From: [Clostridium] hylemonae DSM 15053
GTDB taxonomy: Bacteria; Bacillota; Clostridia; Lachnospirales; Lachnospiraceae
Assembly: GCF_008281175.1 (NCBI RefSeq)
Contig: NZ_CP036524.1
Coordinates: 1,364,001-1,428,000 of the forward strand
Reading direction: 5' to 3'
Length of the DNA: 64,000 nt
This document shows positions 51,035-59,344 of the stretch, piece by piece. Numbering within the stretch: the first letter of the stretch is position 1; each line of letters begins with the position of its first letter. The notes beneath the pieces were generated by a model. It was not told the DNA's origin, did not search any database, and worked only from the letters and a program-made list of their open reading frames with translations. Both the position numbers and the translations under genes were made by a program.

Positions 51035-52558
51035 ATGGTGGCGCATATGGAAGAAGATATTATTTTAAAAGTAGACAATATCAGCAAATCATATCCGGGT
51101 GTTAAGGCGCTCCAGAATATCAGCCTGGCGGTCAGGAAAGGTGAAGTCAGAGCTCTGCTCGGTGAGAACGGGGCCGGAAAATCCACGTTGATCAAATGTA
51201 TCATGGGAGTAGAGAAGCCGGAGGAAGGTACGGTGAGCATCAACTGCGGCGGTTCATGGAAGACACCTCAGAGTGTGGCTGAAAGCAAGGAGTGCGGAAT
51301 GCATGCCAATTATCAGCATGTCAATATAGCAAGAGAGCTGAGTATTGCGGAAAATTACTTTCTTGGGAGACTGCCGGTAACAAAACTTAAGACTGTAGAC
51401 TGGAATCTGATGAACGAAGAGAGCCGGAAGATCATTGACAAATTTGAGATGAATGTAGATCCCGGGGCCAAGATCAGCGAGCTTTCGGTTGCAATGCAGG
51501 AAATGGTCACTATCAGTAAGATATCAGTCAACGACAATATAAGACTCGTGATCTTTGATGAGCCGACAGCTTTACTGGAGAATGATAAAGTTGAGATTCT
51601 GTACAGGTATATCAGAGAGCTGAAAGAGAGGGGGGTAAGCGTTATCTATATCTCCCACCGTCTGGAAGAGCTGATGGATATCTGTGACACAGTGACGATC
51701 CTGAAGGACGGACAGTACGTGGATACGAAGAAGATCAGTGAAGTGGACAAGGACATGCTCGTATCTCTCATGGTGGGCCGTGAGGTAGGCAGCCTTTATA
51801 ACATCAGACACAGAAAGGCAGGAGCAGAACTGCTGAGGGTGGAGGAACTGACATCAAAAGGCCGGTTTGAGCATATTGACTTTCAGCTGCATGAAGGGGA
51901 GATCCTCGGGTTTGCAGGACTCGTCGGTGCCGGAAGAAGTGAGATAATGCGCGCCGTCTTTGGAGTGGACGCGGCAGACAACGGCGATATATACATACGG
52001 GGTGAGAAAGTAAACATTAAGAATCCGCAGGATGCCATACAAAAGGGCATCGGATTTCTGACAGAGGACCGCCGTCTCGATGGACTGGCGCTGCCTCTGA
52101 GTGTAAAGGTAAATACGAATATGTATTCTTACGACCTGATCAGCAGAGCAGGAGTGATCAACCGAAAGAAGGAAGCAGAGAGAGCAGAGGAATACAAGAC
52201 TAAAATAGGAGTAAAAACACCGGATATTGAGCAGTCGGCGGAAAACTTATCCGGAGGAAACCAGCAGAAGGTCGTGATCGCCAAGCTGCTGTGCAGGGAT
52301 CCGGATATCCTCATATTCGATGAACCGACGGTAGGCGTCGATGTGGGCGCAAAGCAGGAGATATACAAGATCATGGAACTGCTTGCGGCACAGGGGAAGG
52401 GAATTATTTTGATATCGTCCTATCTGCCGGAGGTTATGGGACTTTCCGACAGAATGATCGTCATGTCGGAAGGAAGAATATCAGGTGTATTAGATAGAAA
52501 TGAGATCGAAGTTACCACAGAAGAAGATGTGCTGCGTCTGGCGTCGGCAGTAATATAA
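51035..52558 (+). CDS. Sugar ABC transporter ATP-binding protein (RbsA-like, two ATPase domains)
   Basis: A 507-residue tandem ATPase of the ribose/galactose/AI-2 importer class. First domain: Walker A GENGAGKSTL, signature region ISELSVAMQEMVTIS (degenerate), Walker B LVIFDEPTALL. Second domain: GLVGAGRSEIMRAVFG (variant Walker A, typical of RbsA), signature LSGGNQQKVVIAKLL, Walker B ILIFDEPTVGVD. So, as usual for this class, one ATP site is likely non-consensus. The start may be ATG 51035 or ATG 51047 (MEEDIILKVDN, after GGTGG). The permease follows after 22 nt. Confidence 0.94.
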   Translation: MVAHMEEDIILKVDNISKSYPGVKALQNISLAVRKGEVRALLGENGAGKSTLIKCIMGVEKPEEGTVSINCGGSWKTPQSVAESKECGMHANYQHVNIARELSIAENYFLGRLPVTKLKTVDWNLMNEESRKIIDKFEMNVDPGAKISELSVAMQEMVTISKISVNDNIRLVIFDEPTALLENDKVEILYRYIRELKERGVSVIYISHRLEELMDICDTVTILKDGQYVDTKKISEVDKDMLVSLMVGREVGSLYNIRHRKAGAELLRVEELTSKGRFEHIDFQLHEGEILGFAGLVGAGRSEIMRAVFGVDAADNGDIYIRGEKVNIKNPQDAIQKGIGFLTEDRRLDGLALPLSVKVNTNMYSYDLISRAGVINRKKEAERAEEYKTKIGVKTPDIEQSAENLSGGNQQKVVIAKLLCRDPDILIFDEPTVGVDVGAKQEIYKIMELLAAQGKGIILISSYLPEVMGLSDRMIVMSEGRISGVLDRNEIEVTTEEDVLRLASAVI

Positions 52559-52580
52559 ACATGGAGTTCGGAGGGATCAT

Positions 52581-53546
52581 ATGAATAGAGTAAAGACAGG
52601 AAAAGCAGGAACGCTGCTTAGGCGTACAGAGTTTTCTCTGGTTATCATAATTGTCGTCATATTTCTGGTGGCGGCATTCGGGACAGACAATTTCCTGACC
52701 AATTATAATCTGACCAATATTTTAAAACAATGTTCCATTATAGGAGTCATCTCCATATCCGCCACATTTATCATTATTACGGGCGGTATTGATCTAAGCT
52801 GCGGGGCCATCTGCGGCATGAGCACACTGATCGTCGCCATGGGACAGGCGAAATGGGGAATGACGGTATCTGTCTCCATCCTTCTTGCATTGGCGGTGTC
52901 TGTCATCTGCGGACTTTATAACGCGGTGATCATCAATGAATTTAAGGTGCCTCCTTTTATCGCGACGCTTGGGAGCATGACAATTCTGCGCGGGCTTGTC
53001 AAGGTGATCAGTAATGCCAGCACGATCGCCGGGTTAGACAAGAAGTTCGGTGAATTTGCCAGTGAGTCGGTTGCGTTTATTCCAAAACTGGCCGTCATAT
53101 GGGTGATCGTCGTGCTGCTTGGATTCTTTATTCTGCATTCCACGACATTCGGCAGAAATCTGTATGTTCTTGGCAGCGGGCAGGAAGTGGCGAGGCTGTG
53201 CGGTATTTCCATCAGACGCGTTACATATATGACTTACGGTATTGCAGGTTTTTTGTGCGGCGTTGCCGGTGTTATGCTGGCATCCAGGATCAACAGCGCT
53301 GTACCGACGGCGGGGACCGGTTATGAGATGAACGCGATAGCAGCGTCGGTAATAGGTGGCGCGTCCCTGTCAGGGGCAAAAGGTTCTGTATGGGGAACAG
53401 CCCTTGGGACGATCCTTATGACGTTGATCGATAATGCAGGGATTCAGTTCGGAATCAATTCGTTCATTATGGAAATCAGCACAGGCGTGCTTATCACGAT
53501 CGCGGTTATCATCGATCAGATGAAAAATAAGAAAACCGCCAGATGA
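52581..53546 (+). CDS. Sugar ABC transporter permease (RbsC-like)
   Basis: A 321-residue membrane protein with about nine or ten helices, RbsC/AraH family. Diagnostic stretches are FITGGIDLSCGAICGMSTLIVA, the EAA-like loop NAVIINEFKVPPFIATLGSMTILRGL, GRNLYVLGSGQEVARLCGISIRRVTYMTYGIAGFLCGVAGVMLASRINSAVPTAGTGYEMNAIAASVIGGASLSGAKGSVWGTALGTILM. It pairs as a homodimer with the tandem ATPase. The stop overlaps an unused ATG; the downstream DeoC-like gene starts 17 nt later. Confidence 0.94.
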   Translation: MNRVKTGKAGTLLRRTEFSLVIIIVVIFLVAAFGTDNFLTNYNLTNILKQCSIIGVISISATFIIITGGIDLSCGAICGMSTLIVAMGQAKWGMTVSVSILLALAVSVICGLYNAVIINEFKVPPFIATLGSMTILRGLVKVISNASTIAGLDKKFGEFASESVAFIPKLAVIWVIVVLLGFFILHSTTFGRNLYVLGSGQEVARLCGISIRRVTYMTYGIAGFLCGVAGVMLASRINSAVPTAGTGYEMNAIAASVIGGASLSGAKGSVWGTALGTILMTLIDNAGIQFGINSFIMEISTGVLITIAVIIDQMKNKKTAR

Positions 53547-53563
53547 CAGGAGGAACAGGAGAC

Positions 53564-54316
53564 ATGTTTGATTTTAGTACAGTACAGGATAAAAAAATCG
53601 CAGACAGGGTATTTGCGGAGGCGAAAGAGTTTCTGTCGCTGTGTCACTTTGGGCTGCAGGGCATTACGAGGACCGAGGACGATGTGATCAAGATAGTGGA
53701 GAAGCTGAAGGAGACACGAATGGCGCCGCTGGCTTTTGACACGGAGATGCAGTTTGTACCTTTGGTGCGGGAGTTGTTCTCTGACTACTGCTGTAAGGTG
53801 CGTCTGCACTGCGCAGTGTCCTATCCTATGGGACGGCTTGTTTCTGATTCCAAGATGCATGCGCTGGACAGGCTCAGGACTATGGAGGTGGACGATGTAT
53901 GTGTATGTCTCGACTGGCAGGCGATTTTTTCAGGGAGATACAAGGATGTGGAGAAAGAGGCGGCCCGGATCGTAGATGAGTTTCAGAATGATTTTTACAG
54001 AGTTGCACTTGTCATACCGGCCACGCTCATGAGCGATACACAGATCATAGAGACGTGCCGGGCGCTGGACGAAGCCGGAACAGTGTCCGTGAAAGTAAAT
54101 CCGGGAGCCGCGCTTGGCGTGTCGTTTGAGGAAGTGGCATTGATAAAGCGTATGTTCCCGAATCGGTTTGACATACATCCGTCCGGAAATATACGGACAC
54201 TATCCGACGTACTCCGTTACAGAGAAATGGGGTGCAACAATATACATACCGCGGCAGCGCTTGAGATCACGGACGATTTTATTGTGAAAAAATTAAAAGA
54301 ATATGGAGGGATATAG
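53564..54316 (+). CDS. DeoC-fold aldolase-like protein, Schiff-base lysine present
   Basis: A 250-residue TIM-barrel protein resembling deoxyribose-phosphate aldolase (DeoC). Shared landmarks are HCAVSYPMGRLVSDSKMHAL (DeoC: V-FP-G-----K--E), a central VDDVCVCLDW--IFSG-Y--VEKE segment, and TVSVKVNPGAALGVSFEEVALIKRMFPNRFDIHPSGNIRTLSDVLRYREMGCNNIHT. The Lys in VSVKVNPG aligns with the Schiff-base Lys of DeoC (VKTSTG), whereas the second, pKa-tuning Lys (VKASGGIR) is His (IHPSGNIR). So it is likely a class I aldolase with a substrate other than deoxyribose-5-phosphate. ATG 53564 follows CAGGAGGAACAGGAGAC. A degenerate relative is encoded 2 nt downstream. Confidence 0.75.
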   Translation: MFDFSTVQDKKIADRVFAEAKEFLSLCHFGLQGITRTEDDVIKIVEKLKETRMAPLAFDTEMQFVPLVRELFSDYCCKVRLHCAVSYPMGRLVSDSKMHALDRLRTMEVDDVCVCLDWQAIFSGRYKDVEKEAARIVDEFQNDFYRVALVIPATLMSDTQIIETCRALDEAGTVSVKVNPGAALGVSFEEVALIKRMFPNRFDIHPSGNIRTLSDVLRYREMGCNNIHTAAALEITDDFIVKKLKEYGGI

Positions 54317-54318
54317 AC

Positions 54319-54960
54319 ATGAAAATCATTTTGACAAATATACCGAACTATTCTGTATCAGATGAAAACTGTGAGAACCTTTATTACAGGGCGATCGACA
54401 ATAAGGCGGACGCGGTTCTCATAGGTCCCTCCAGTATGAAGACAGGGGAGAGGTTCAAAGGCAGAGGAGTGAAGACCGCAGTGAGTATATCTTATCCTTC
54501 GGGCACAGCTTTTCCGGATCTGAAGGCGCAGGAGATCCTCGACTGTGAGAAGTTAAGCGGCGTGGCTGATATGTATTTTGTGACGGCGGCAGCGGGATAT
54601 TATATGAGCGGACATGAGGATAACTTGAGGGAAGAGATGCGCCTCTGCGTGGAGGCCGCGAAGAAACCGGTATACTTTATCACAGAAGCCGCGGAGATGA
54701 CAGATGAATGTCTGGAAAAGATGTGCAGGATCGCCTGTGAAGAGCATGTAAAAGGGATCGTGACATCCACGGCGTTCATGCCGTATGACATAAAGAGAGC
54801 CGGGGCCGCGGATGTATCAAGGCTTAAGGCGTACGGTGCGGACCAACTGGAGACAGTGGCATTCGGACCATTCTGTGCGGGAGAGGATGTGGAAGAGATT
54901 CAAAAGGCCGGCGCAGATATGATGATCCTGAATGAGTCGTGTGAAATAGGAAACGTATAG
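54319..54960 (+). CDS. DeoC-fold protein lacking the Schiff-base lysine
   Basis: A 213-residue protein that follows the DeoC pattern: KADAVLIGPSSM, TAVSISYPSGTAFPDLKAQEI (DeoC: V-IGFP-G----E-K--EA), MYFVTAAAGYYMSGHEDNLREEMRLCVEAA, KPVYFITEAAEMTDECLEKMCRIACEE, VKGIVTSTAF (DeoC: FVKTSTGF) and a C-terminal GADMMILNE. At the catalytic lysine position the residue is Val (GIVTSTAF), and the usual Asp of IDMV is Tyr. It therefore looks catalytically dead as a Schiff-base aldolase, or uses other chemistry. It starts 2 nt after the previous stop, so equimolar synthesis and a mixed complex with the first protein are plausible. Family membership is inferred from motif order only. Confidence 0.6.
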   Translation: MKIILTNIPNYSVSDENCENLYYRAIDNKADAVLIGPSSMKTGERFKGRGVKTAVSISYPSGTAFPDLKAQEILDCEKLSGVADMYFVTAAAGYYMSGHEDNLREEMRLCVEAAKKPVYFITEAAEMTDECLEKMCRIACEEHVKGIVTSTAFMPYDIKRAGAADVSRLKAYGADQLETVAFGPFCAGEDVEEIQKAGADMMILNESCEIGNV

Positions 54961-54978
54961 AGAACGGAGGCGTGTTAT

Positions 54979-56511
54979 ATGAAAACATATATTATCGGAG
55001 CAGACATAGGTACACAGTCGATCAAAGTCCACCTGTATGATGAGGAACTGAAACTTGTCAGGGCGGTATCAAAAGAACAGTATGTGGATACGCCGAAACC
55101 GATGTGGATGACGCAGCGGGCGTCTTCCTGGTGGAAGCTTCTGACGGAGAGTATACAGCAGCTTCTTTCGGACGCGGGCATATCCGGAAAAGAGGTGGCG
55201 GCCTTCGGCTGCTGCGCCCACATGCACGGGGCCGTACCGGTCAGATTGGACGGCAGTATTGTCCAGGACGATATTCAGCTTTACAGTGACAAAAGAGGCG
55301 GTTATCTGGCTGATAAGATAGCAGAGGAGATGACGGAAGAGCTTTACAGTATATCCGCCAATATGCCGACGTCGTCCTGGCACGGGATCAAGATAAAGTG
55401 GCTGAAAGAAAATGACCCGGACGTATATGAGAAAGCAGAAAAGTTCCTGACGCCAAAGGATTTTATCAACTTTAAGATGACAGGTGAGACGTGTACTGAT
55501 TATTCGGAGGCCGCCGGTGTTTTTGCGATGGATCAAAAGACAGGGGAGTGGTCCGACAGACTGCTCGCCGTTCTCGGGATCGACCGGGAGAAGCTTCCCC
55601 GCATCCAGAAAGCGTATGACATCGTCGGCAATGTATCTGAAAAGGCAGCAGCCGAGACCGGCTTAAGTACAGAGACTGTGGTCATCACCGGCGGCGGGGA
55701 CATGCTCAGTATGCTGTATGTATCCGGTATGCATAAAAAAGGTACGGTAGCCGATATTACCGGGACAGGGGGCATTATCTGCGGTTACACGGATCAGCCG
55801 GTCATGGACCGCAGGATCATGAATTTGAGACATGTGCTGGACGGGTGGGTCCCGTTCGGAAACATTGACGCTGCCGGCGTCTCCTTCCGCTTCCTGCGCG
55901 ACAATCTGTGCAAGAAAGAACGGGATGAGGCACGCAGTCAGGGGATCGACGACTATGCTTATCTGTGCCGGCTGGCCCAAAAGGTTCCGGCAGGTTCTTC
56001 AGGGCTTTATTTCCTGCCGTATCTCATGGGAGAACGTACGATGGGAAGCGCAGATTCCAGGGGATGCTATATCGGAATGTCCATGGATAAGGAGATCGGA
56101 CATTTTATCCGTGCGCTTCTGGAGGGCGTGGCGCTGGAATTTAAACGGACACTGGATGTATTTGAAGACAGCGGCAATTCGATCCACGCGGTCTACCACA
56201 GCGGAGGCGGCGCAAAGGGTGATCTGTGGAATCAGATAAAAGCTGACATATATGAAAAGCCGATCTATACCCTCCAGGCAGATGAGGGCGGTGTGCTTGG
56301 CGTGTCTCTTATGGCCGCATATGCGGTTGGCATCATCGGAGACTTGATCGAAGGGGCGGATGCGGTCGTCAAGGTGAAGAAAGTGTATGAACCAGAACGG
56401 AACAACTTTGCTGTATACAGAGAGATGAAAGAAGTATTTTCAGAGCTTCACGACACCCTTCAGACGCCTTTCCGGCATATGGCCAGAGTACAGGAGAAGT
56501 TCGGAAAATAG
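54979..56511 (+). CDS. FGGY family carbohydrate kinase (xylulokinase-like)
   Basis: A 510-residue kinase of the FGGY family, full length with both actin-like domains. The N-terminal phosphate motif GADIGTQSIKVHLYD, catalytic-loop region KFLTPKDFINFKMTGETCTDYSEAAGVFAMD, ITGTGGIICGYTDQPV (adenosine-phosphate loop), LPYLMGERT and the FGGY signature-like HSGGGAKGDLWNQIKADIYEKPIYTLQADEGGVLGVSLMAAYAVG are present. It phosphorylates the imported sugar or polyol in the cytosol. Closest to xylulokinase/LsrK-like groups, but the substrate cannot be assigned. GGAGGCGTGTTAT precedes the ATG. It is cotranscribed with the DeoC-like pair. Confidence 0.92.
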   Translation: MKTYIIGADIGTQSIKVHLYDEELKLVRAVSKEQYVDTPKPMWMTQRASSWWKLLTESIQQLLSDAGISGKEVAAFGCCAHMHGAVPVRLDGSIVQDDIQLYSDKRGGYLADKIAEEMTEELYSISANMPTSSWHGIKIKWLKENDPDVYEKAEKFLTPKDFINFKMTGETCTDYSEAAGVFAMDQKTGEWSDRLLAVLGIDREKLPRIQKAYDIVGNVSEKAAAETGLSTETVVITGGGDMLSMLYVSGMHKKGTVADITGTGGIICGYTDQPVMDRRIMNLRHVLDGWVPFGNIDAAGVSFRFLRDNLCKKERDEARSQGIDDYAYLCRLAQKVPAGSSGLYFLPYLMGERTMGSADSRGCYIGMSMDKEIGHFIRALLEGVALEFKRTLDVFEDSGNSIHAVYHSGGGAKGDLWNQIKADIYEKPIYTLQADEGGVLGVSLMAAYAVGIIGDLIEGADAVVKVKKVYEPERNNFAVYREMKEVFSELHDTLQTPFRHMARVQEKFGK

Positions 56512-56553
56512 TGATCATAAAGATGTGCCAAAAAGAAAGGAAAGGAGATAATC

Positions 56554-57159
56554 ATGGCAGATTTTAATGTAGATAAACAGACCTTTGACTATATCAGAGG
56601 ATTCACAATTGATTTAGATATGAAAACCGGCATGTCCGGGATGAAGAAGACTTCCAGGCGTTACCTGAGTCAGATGAAAGGAATGTTTTCTGACGACGCG
56701 GCTTACGAAAAAAAGCTGGAGGAAGAGGGAGACGTTCTCGTATACGAATTTCATGAGATGGGTGTGCCGGAACATCCGGGAGACCTGGCTTTTGGCTGCA
56801 GCATTACATATCCGGGCAAAGTGGGAGAGGAGTATTATATGACCAAAGGTCACTTCCATACAATACTCGATACAGCAGAAGTATACTATTGTCTCGGCGG
56901 CCACGGATATATGCTCATGGAAAGTCCGGAGGGCGACTGGCTGGCGCATGAGCTGACGCCGGGCAAAGCACTCTATGTACCGAAGCGCTACGCACACAGA
57001 AGTGTCAACGTAGACCCGGAACAGCCGCTTCTTACCTTCTTCGTATTCCGCGCCGATGCAGGCCACGACTACGGAACGATAGAGACAAAAGGGTACCGGA
57101 AGCTGCTCGTAGAAAAAGATGGGAAGCCTGCCGTGACAGATAACCCGAAGTGGTCGTAA
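56554..57159 (+). CDS. Cupin-type phosphoglucose isomerase family protein
   Basis: A 201-residue cupin of the archaeal-type phosphoglucose isomerase family (PF06560). The metal-binding motif is visible in YYMTKGHFHTILDTAEVYYCLGGHGYML (His-x-His and Glu) with the last His in YVPKRYAHRSVNV. Such enzymes interconvert aldose and ketose 6-phosphates in the cytosol. After import and phosphorylation by the FGGY kinase this protein could isomerise the sugar phosphate before aldol cleavage. AAAGGAGATAATC precedes the ATG. It ends the plus-strand arm; a long inverted-repeat region follows. Confidence 0.9.
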   Translation: MADFNVDKQTFDYIRGFTIDLDMKTGMSGMKKTSRRYLSQMKGMFSDDAAYEKKLEEEGDVLVYEFHEMGVPEHPGDLAFGCSITYPGKVGEEYYMTKGHFHTILDTAEVYYCLGGHGYMLMESPEGDWLAHELTPGKALYVPKRYAHRSVNVDPEQPLLTFFVFRADAGHDYGTIETKGYRKLLVEKDGKPAVTDNPKWS

Positions 57160-57201
57160 GTGGGATTTTGTTGGGGATGTTTTAGGGGATTGGGGGTGGA
57201 C

Positions 57202-57456
57202 GGCGGAGAGGCCGGGTGCGCAGGGGTGTGGAAGAGCGCTCCGGCAGGCGGGAAGCCGTAACTGAAGAGCGAGCCGGAAGCAGACAACCGAGCCTATTCG
57301 GAATGAAATCCTGAAGGGATTTCCTCCCTCAGAGGCTCTCGGGAATGTTATTTGTGATAACATTCCCGTGTCTGCTTCCGGCTCGCTCTTCAGCAACGGC
57401 TTCCACACCCGCCTCCGAACGCCCTTCCACACCCCTGCGCACCCGGCCTCTCCGCC
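57202..57456. repeat. Long imperfect inverted repeat between convergent operons
   Basis: The 84-nt left arm (57202-57285) and the 87-nt right arm (57370-57456) are complementary with few mismatches and one small gap; they share for example GGAGAGGCCGGGTGCGCAGG and CTGAAGAGCGAGCCGGAAGC. The 84-nt spacer holds two more hairpins: GAAATCC/GGGATTTC (57305-57322) and GGGAATGTTAT/ATAACATTCCC (57341-57367). No gene fits here. It may be a MITE-like or REP-like element, or a very large terminator for both operons. Confidence 0.8.
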
Positions 57457-57597
57457 TGTTCATCTCCAAGATCAAAAACATTCCCAACGGAGAGATTTCC
57501 CAGGTTGCTTTAATGGGGAAGTTTATTTGATTAAATCCATTGTAACTACCCGGAGAAATCCCACACGTTGGAGAAATTTGAGCTTTGTGAGATGTCA

Positions 57598-57695
57598 GGC
57601 AAAGGAAGGGCGGCAGGGGGATGGGGGGGCGTTGGAGGGAGCTTTGCCAAGCTGTTAGGGAAGAAGCCGCAGCTCCCTGCCGCCCTTCCTTTGCC
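57598..57695. repeat. Second inverted repeat with nested stem
   Basis: Perfect 21-bp arms: GGCAAAGGAAGGGCGGCAGG-G (57598-57618) and its complement (57675-57695), with a nested GGGAGCT/AGCTCCC pair inside (57637-57643, 57671-57677). The outer flanks at 57178-57199 and 57716-57747 also partly match in inverted order (TGTTTTA and GGGGAT--TTGGGGG). Between 57457 and 57597 I see no gene or clear structure. Confidence 0.8.
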
Positions 57696-57738
57696 GTACA
57701 CTGCAATCTCCACAAATTCCCCCAACGATCCCCTCCAT

Positions 57739-58686
57739 TTATAAAACAAAGGAACATGGTCTGTCTTCCAGCATGGCGATGAGATTATCTACTGCCATGT
57801 CTGCCATTGCGCGGGTCGCCTCGGCCGTGTGGGCTCCGGTGTGCGGGGTGGCGATCACGTTTGGAAGGGTGAAGAGGGGCGTCTGTCCGGGGGGCTCCTG
57901 CTCAAAGGCGTCCAGCCCGAGCCCGCCGAGCCGGCCTGCTTTGAGAGCCTGGAAAGCGGCTTCTTCATCAATGATACCTCCGCGGGATGCATTGACCAGT
58001 ATCGCGCCCGGCTTCACAAGAGTGAGAGACTGTTCGTTGATCAGGTGATATGTATCGTTATTCAGCGGAAGATGCAGGGTGATAAAATCTGCTTCAGAGA
58101 GCAGTGTGTCCAGACTCGACGGGATAATGCCGTGTGCCTGGCAGTAATCTTCCTGTATGTATGGATCATATGCGAGCACGTTCATCTTAAATCCTGCAGA
58201 ACAGGAAGCCACTTTTCGGCCGATGGCTCCAAGTCCTACGATGCCCAGCGTTTTGCCGTACAGTTCCATTCCGGTGGCCCGTATCCAGCTGCCGGCAGCT
58301 GTCTCGTTATGGAGGTAAGGGATATTTCTCGCGAGCGCCAGCAGGAGTGCAAAGGATAGTTCCGCAACGGCCTGCGCGTTGGCGCCCGGAGTGTTGGCTA
58401 CCTTTATGCCAAGCTTTTTTGCCGCCGGCAAGTCGACCCGGTCATAGCCGGCGCCATATCTGGAGATGGCCTTCAGGCGGGGACAGCATTCCATAACGGG
58501 GCCGCTTATCTGGTCCAGGCCAGCCAGATAACCGTCGCAGTCTTTCAGAAGCGGCAGCAGTTCCTGTTCGGACAGAGGCCGGCCTGCCGGATTAAAAACA
58601 AGGTCTTTGCAGAAGCTGCTGAGCCGGGCTAAGGCCGGAGCGTTCTTCTCCGGTTTTAACGATGTCGGTGTGACGAGTATTTTCAT
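57739..58686 (-). CDS. D-2-hydroxyacid dehydrogenase (phosphoglycerate-dehydrogenase-like)
   Basis: A 315-residue NAD-dependent D-isomer-specific 2-hydroxyacid dehydrogenase. Catalytic residues are all visible: Arg in LVNASRGGIIDEEA, Glu in GLDAFEQEPPG and His in VIATPHTGAHT; the Rossmann motif is LGIVGLGAIGRKVA. There is no ACT or other regulatory domain, so it is a short catabolic type rather than the biosynthetic SerA with a tail. It is the last gene of the minus-strand arm and lies 5 nt after the KDPG-type aldolase gene. It could reduce or oxidise a 2-keto acid produced by that aldolase or an upstream sugar acid. Confidence 0.93.
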   Translation of the reverse strand: MKILVTPTSLKPEKNAPALARLSSFCKDLVFNPAGRPLSEQELLPLLKDCDGYLAGLDQISGPVMECCPRLKAISRYGAGYDRVDLPAAKKLGIKVANTPGANAQAVAELSFALLLALARNIPYLHNETAAGSWIRATGMELYGKTLGIVGLGAIGRKVASCSAGFKMNVLAYDPYIQEDYCQAHGIIPSSLDTLLSEADFITLHLPLNNDTYHLINEQSLTLVKPGAILVNASRGGIIDEEAAFQALKAGRLGGLGLDAFEQEPPGQTPLFTLPNVIATPHTGAHTAEATRAMADMAVDNLIAMLEDRPCSFVL

Positions 58687-58691
58687 AAACG

Positions 58692-59324
58692 TTATGCCTC
58701 CTTCTGTACAAGGCCGACCGCCTCTTTTGTCAAAGCCCTGATCTTGTCAAATTCATGGCCGCGGATCATGGAATCCTTTACCATCCAGCTGCCTCCGCAG
58801 GCTATGATTTTTGAGAAGGCCAGATAGTCTGTGATGTTCTCAGGACCGATGCCTCCGGTGGGCATGAAGCTCATGTTCGGGAAAGGAGCGGACAAGGCCT
58901 TGATGGTTTTGAGTCCTCCGTACTGTTCGGCAGGGAAGAACTTTGCGACAGGCAGGCCGTATTCCACAAGAAGCATAAGTTCTGTAGGGGTGCAGATACC
59001 CGGGAACACAGGGATATTGTTATCCAGCGCAAATTCTGTCACCTGCCGTGAAAAGCCGGCAGAGACGAGAAAAGAGGCGCCCGCATCCACCGCCTGCTCT
59101 GCCTGCCCGGCATTTGTAAGGCTGCCTGCGCCTACAAGCATCTGCGGGTTTTGTCTGGTCATAAGTCTGATGGCATCCTTTGCGGCTTCCGTCCGGAAAG
59201 TGATCTCTGCCACCGGAAGTCCTCCTTCACAGAGCGCTTCCGCGAGAGGCGCGGCATCGGAAGCCTCATCTAATTTGATCACAGGCACAAGCCTGTGATG
59301 TCGGATCTGTTCCATAATGTTCAT
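58692..59324 (-). CDS. KDPG/KHG aldolase family protein
   Basis: A 210-residue class I aldolase of the Eda family (2-keto-3-deoxy-6-phosphogluconate / 2-keto-4-hydroxyglutarate aldolase). The catalytic Glu is in PVAEITFRTE, the Schiff-base Lys in LPVAKFFPAEQYGG, with VGAGSLTNAGQAEQAVDAGASFLVSAGF and FMPTGGI as phosphate/substrate-binding loops. It cleaves a 2-keto-3-deoxy acid (phosphate) to pyruvate and an aldehyde. GGAGTATGCAAT precedes the ATG. The lactonase and dehydrogenase genes upstream fit an oxidative, Entner-Doudoroff-like route, though no dehydratase is visible in the cluster. Confidence 0.93.
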   Translation of the reverse strand: MNIMEQIRHHRLVPVIKLDEASDAAPLAEALCEGGLPVAEITFRTEAAKDAIRLMTRQNPQMLVGAGSLTNAGQAEQAVDAGASFLVSAGFSRQVTEFALDNNIPVFPGICTPTELMLLVEYGLPVAKFFPAEQYGGLKTIKALSAPFPNMSFMPTGGIGPENITDYLAFSKIIACGGSWMVKDSMIRGHEFDKIRALTKEAVGLVQKEA

Positions 59325-59344
59325 ATTGCATACTCCTTTCTTAG

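Noticed and set aside
53564-54316. Calling the first DeoC-like gene deoC (deoxyribose-phosphate aldolase)
   Set aside because: The second active-site lysine is replaced by His and the neighbours are not nucleoside catabolism genes.
49911-56511. Identifying the operon as an lsr (AI-2) uptake operon
   Set aside because: Importer, kinase and aldolase types are similar, but no LsrG-like or LsrR-like gene is present, the aldolases are not LsrF-like in motif, and a cupin phosphoglucose isomerase and a second oxidative arm are added.
57345-57757. Open frames of 61-142 codons on both strands between the convergent operons
   Set aside because: They consist of the arms of the inverted repeats read in several frames, lack ribosome binding sites and give proline/serine-rich sequences without homology.
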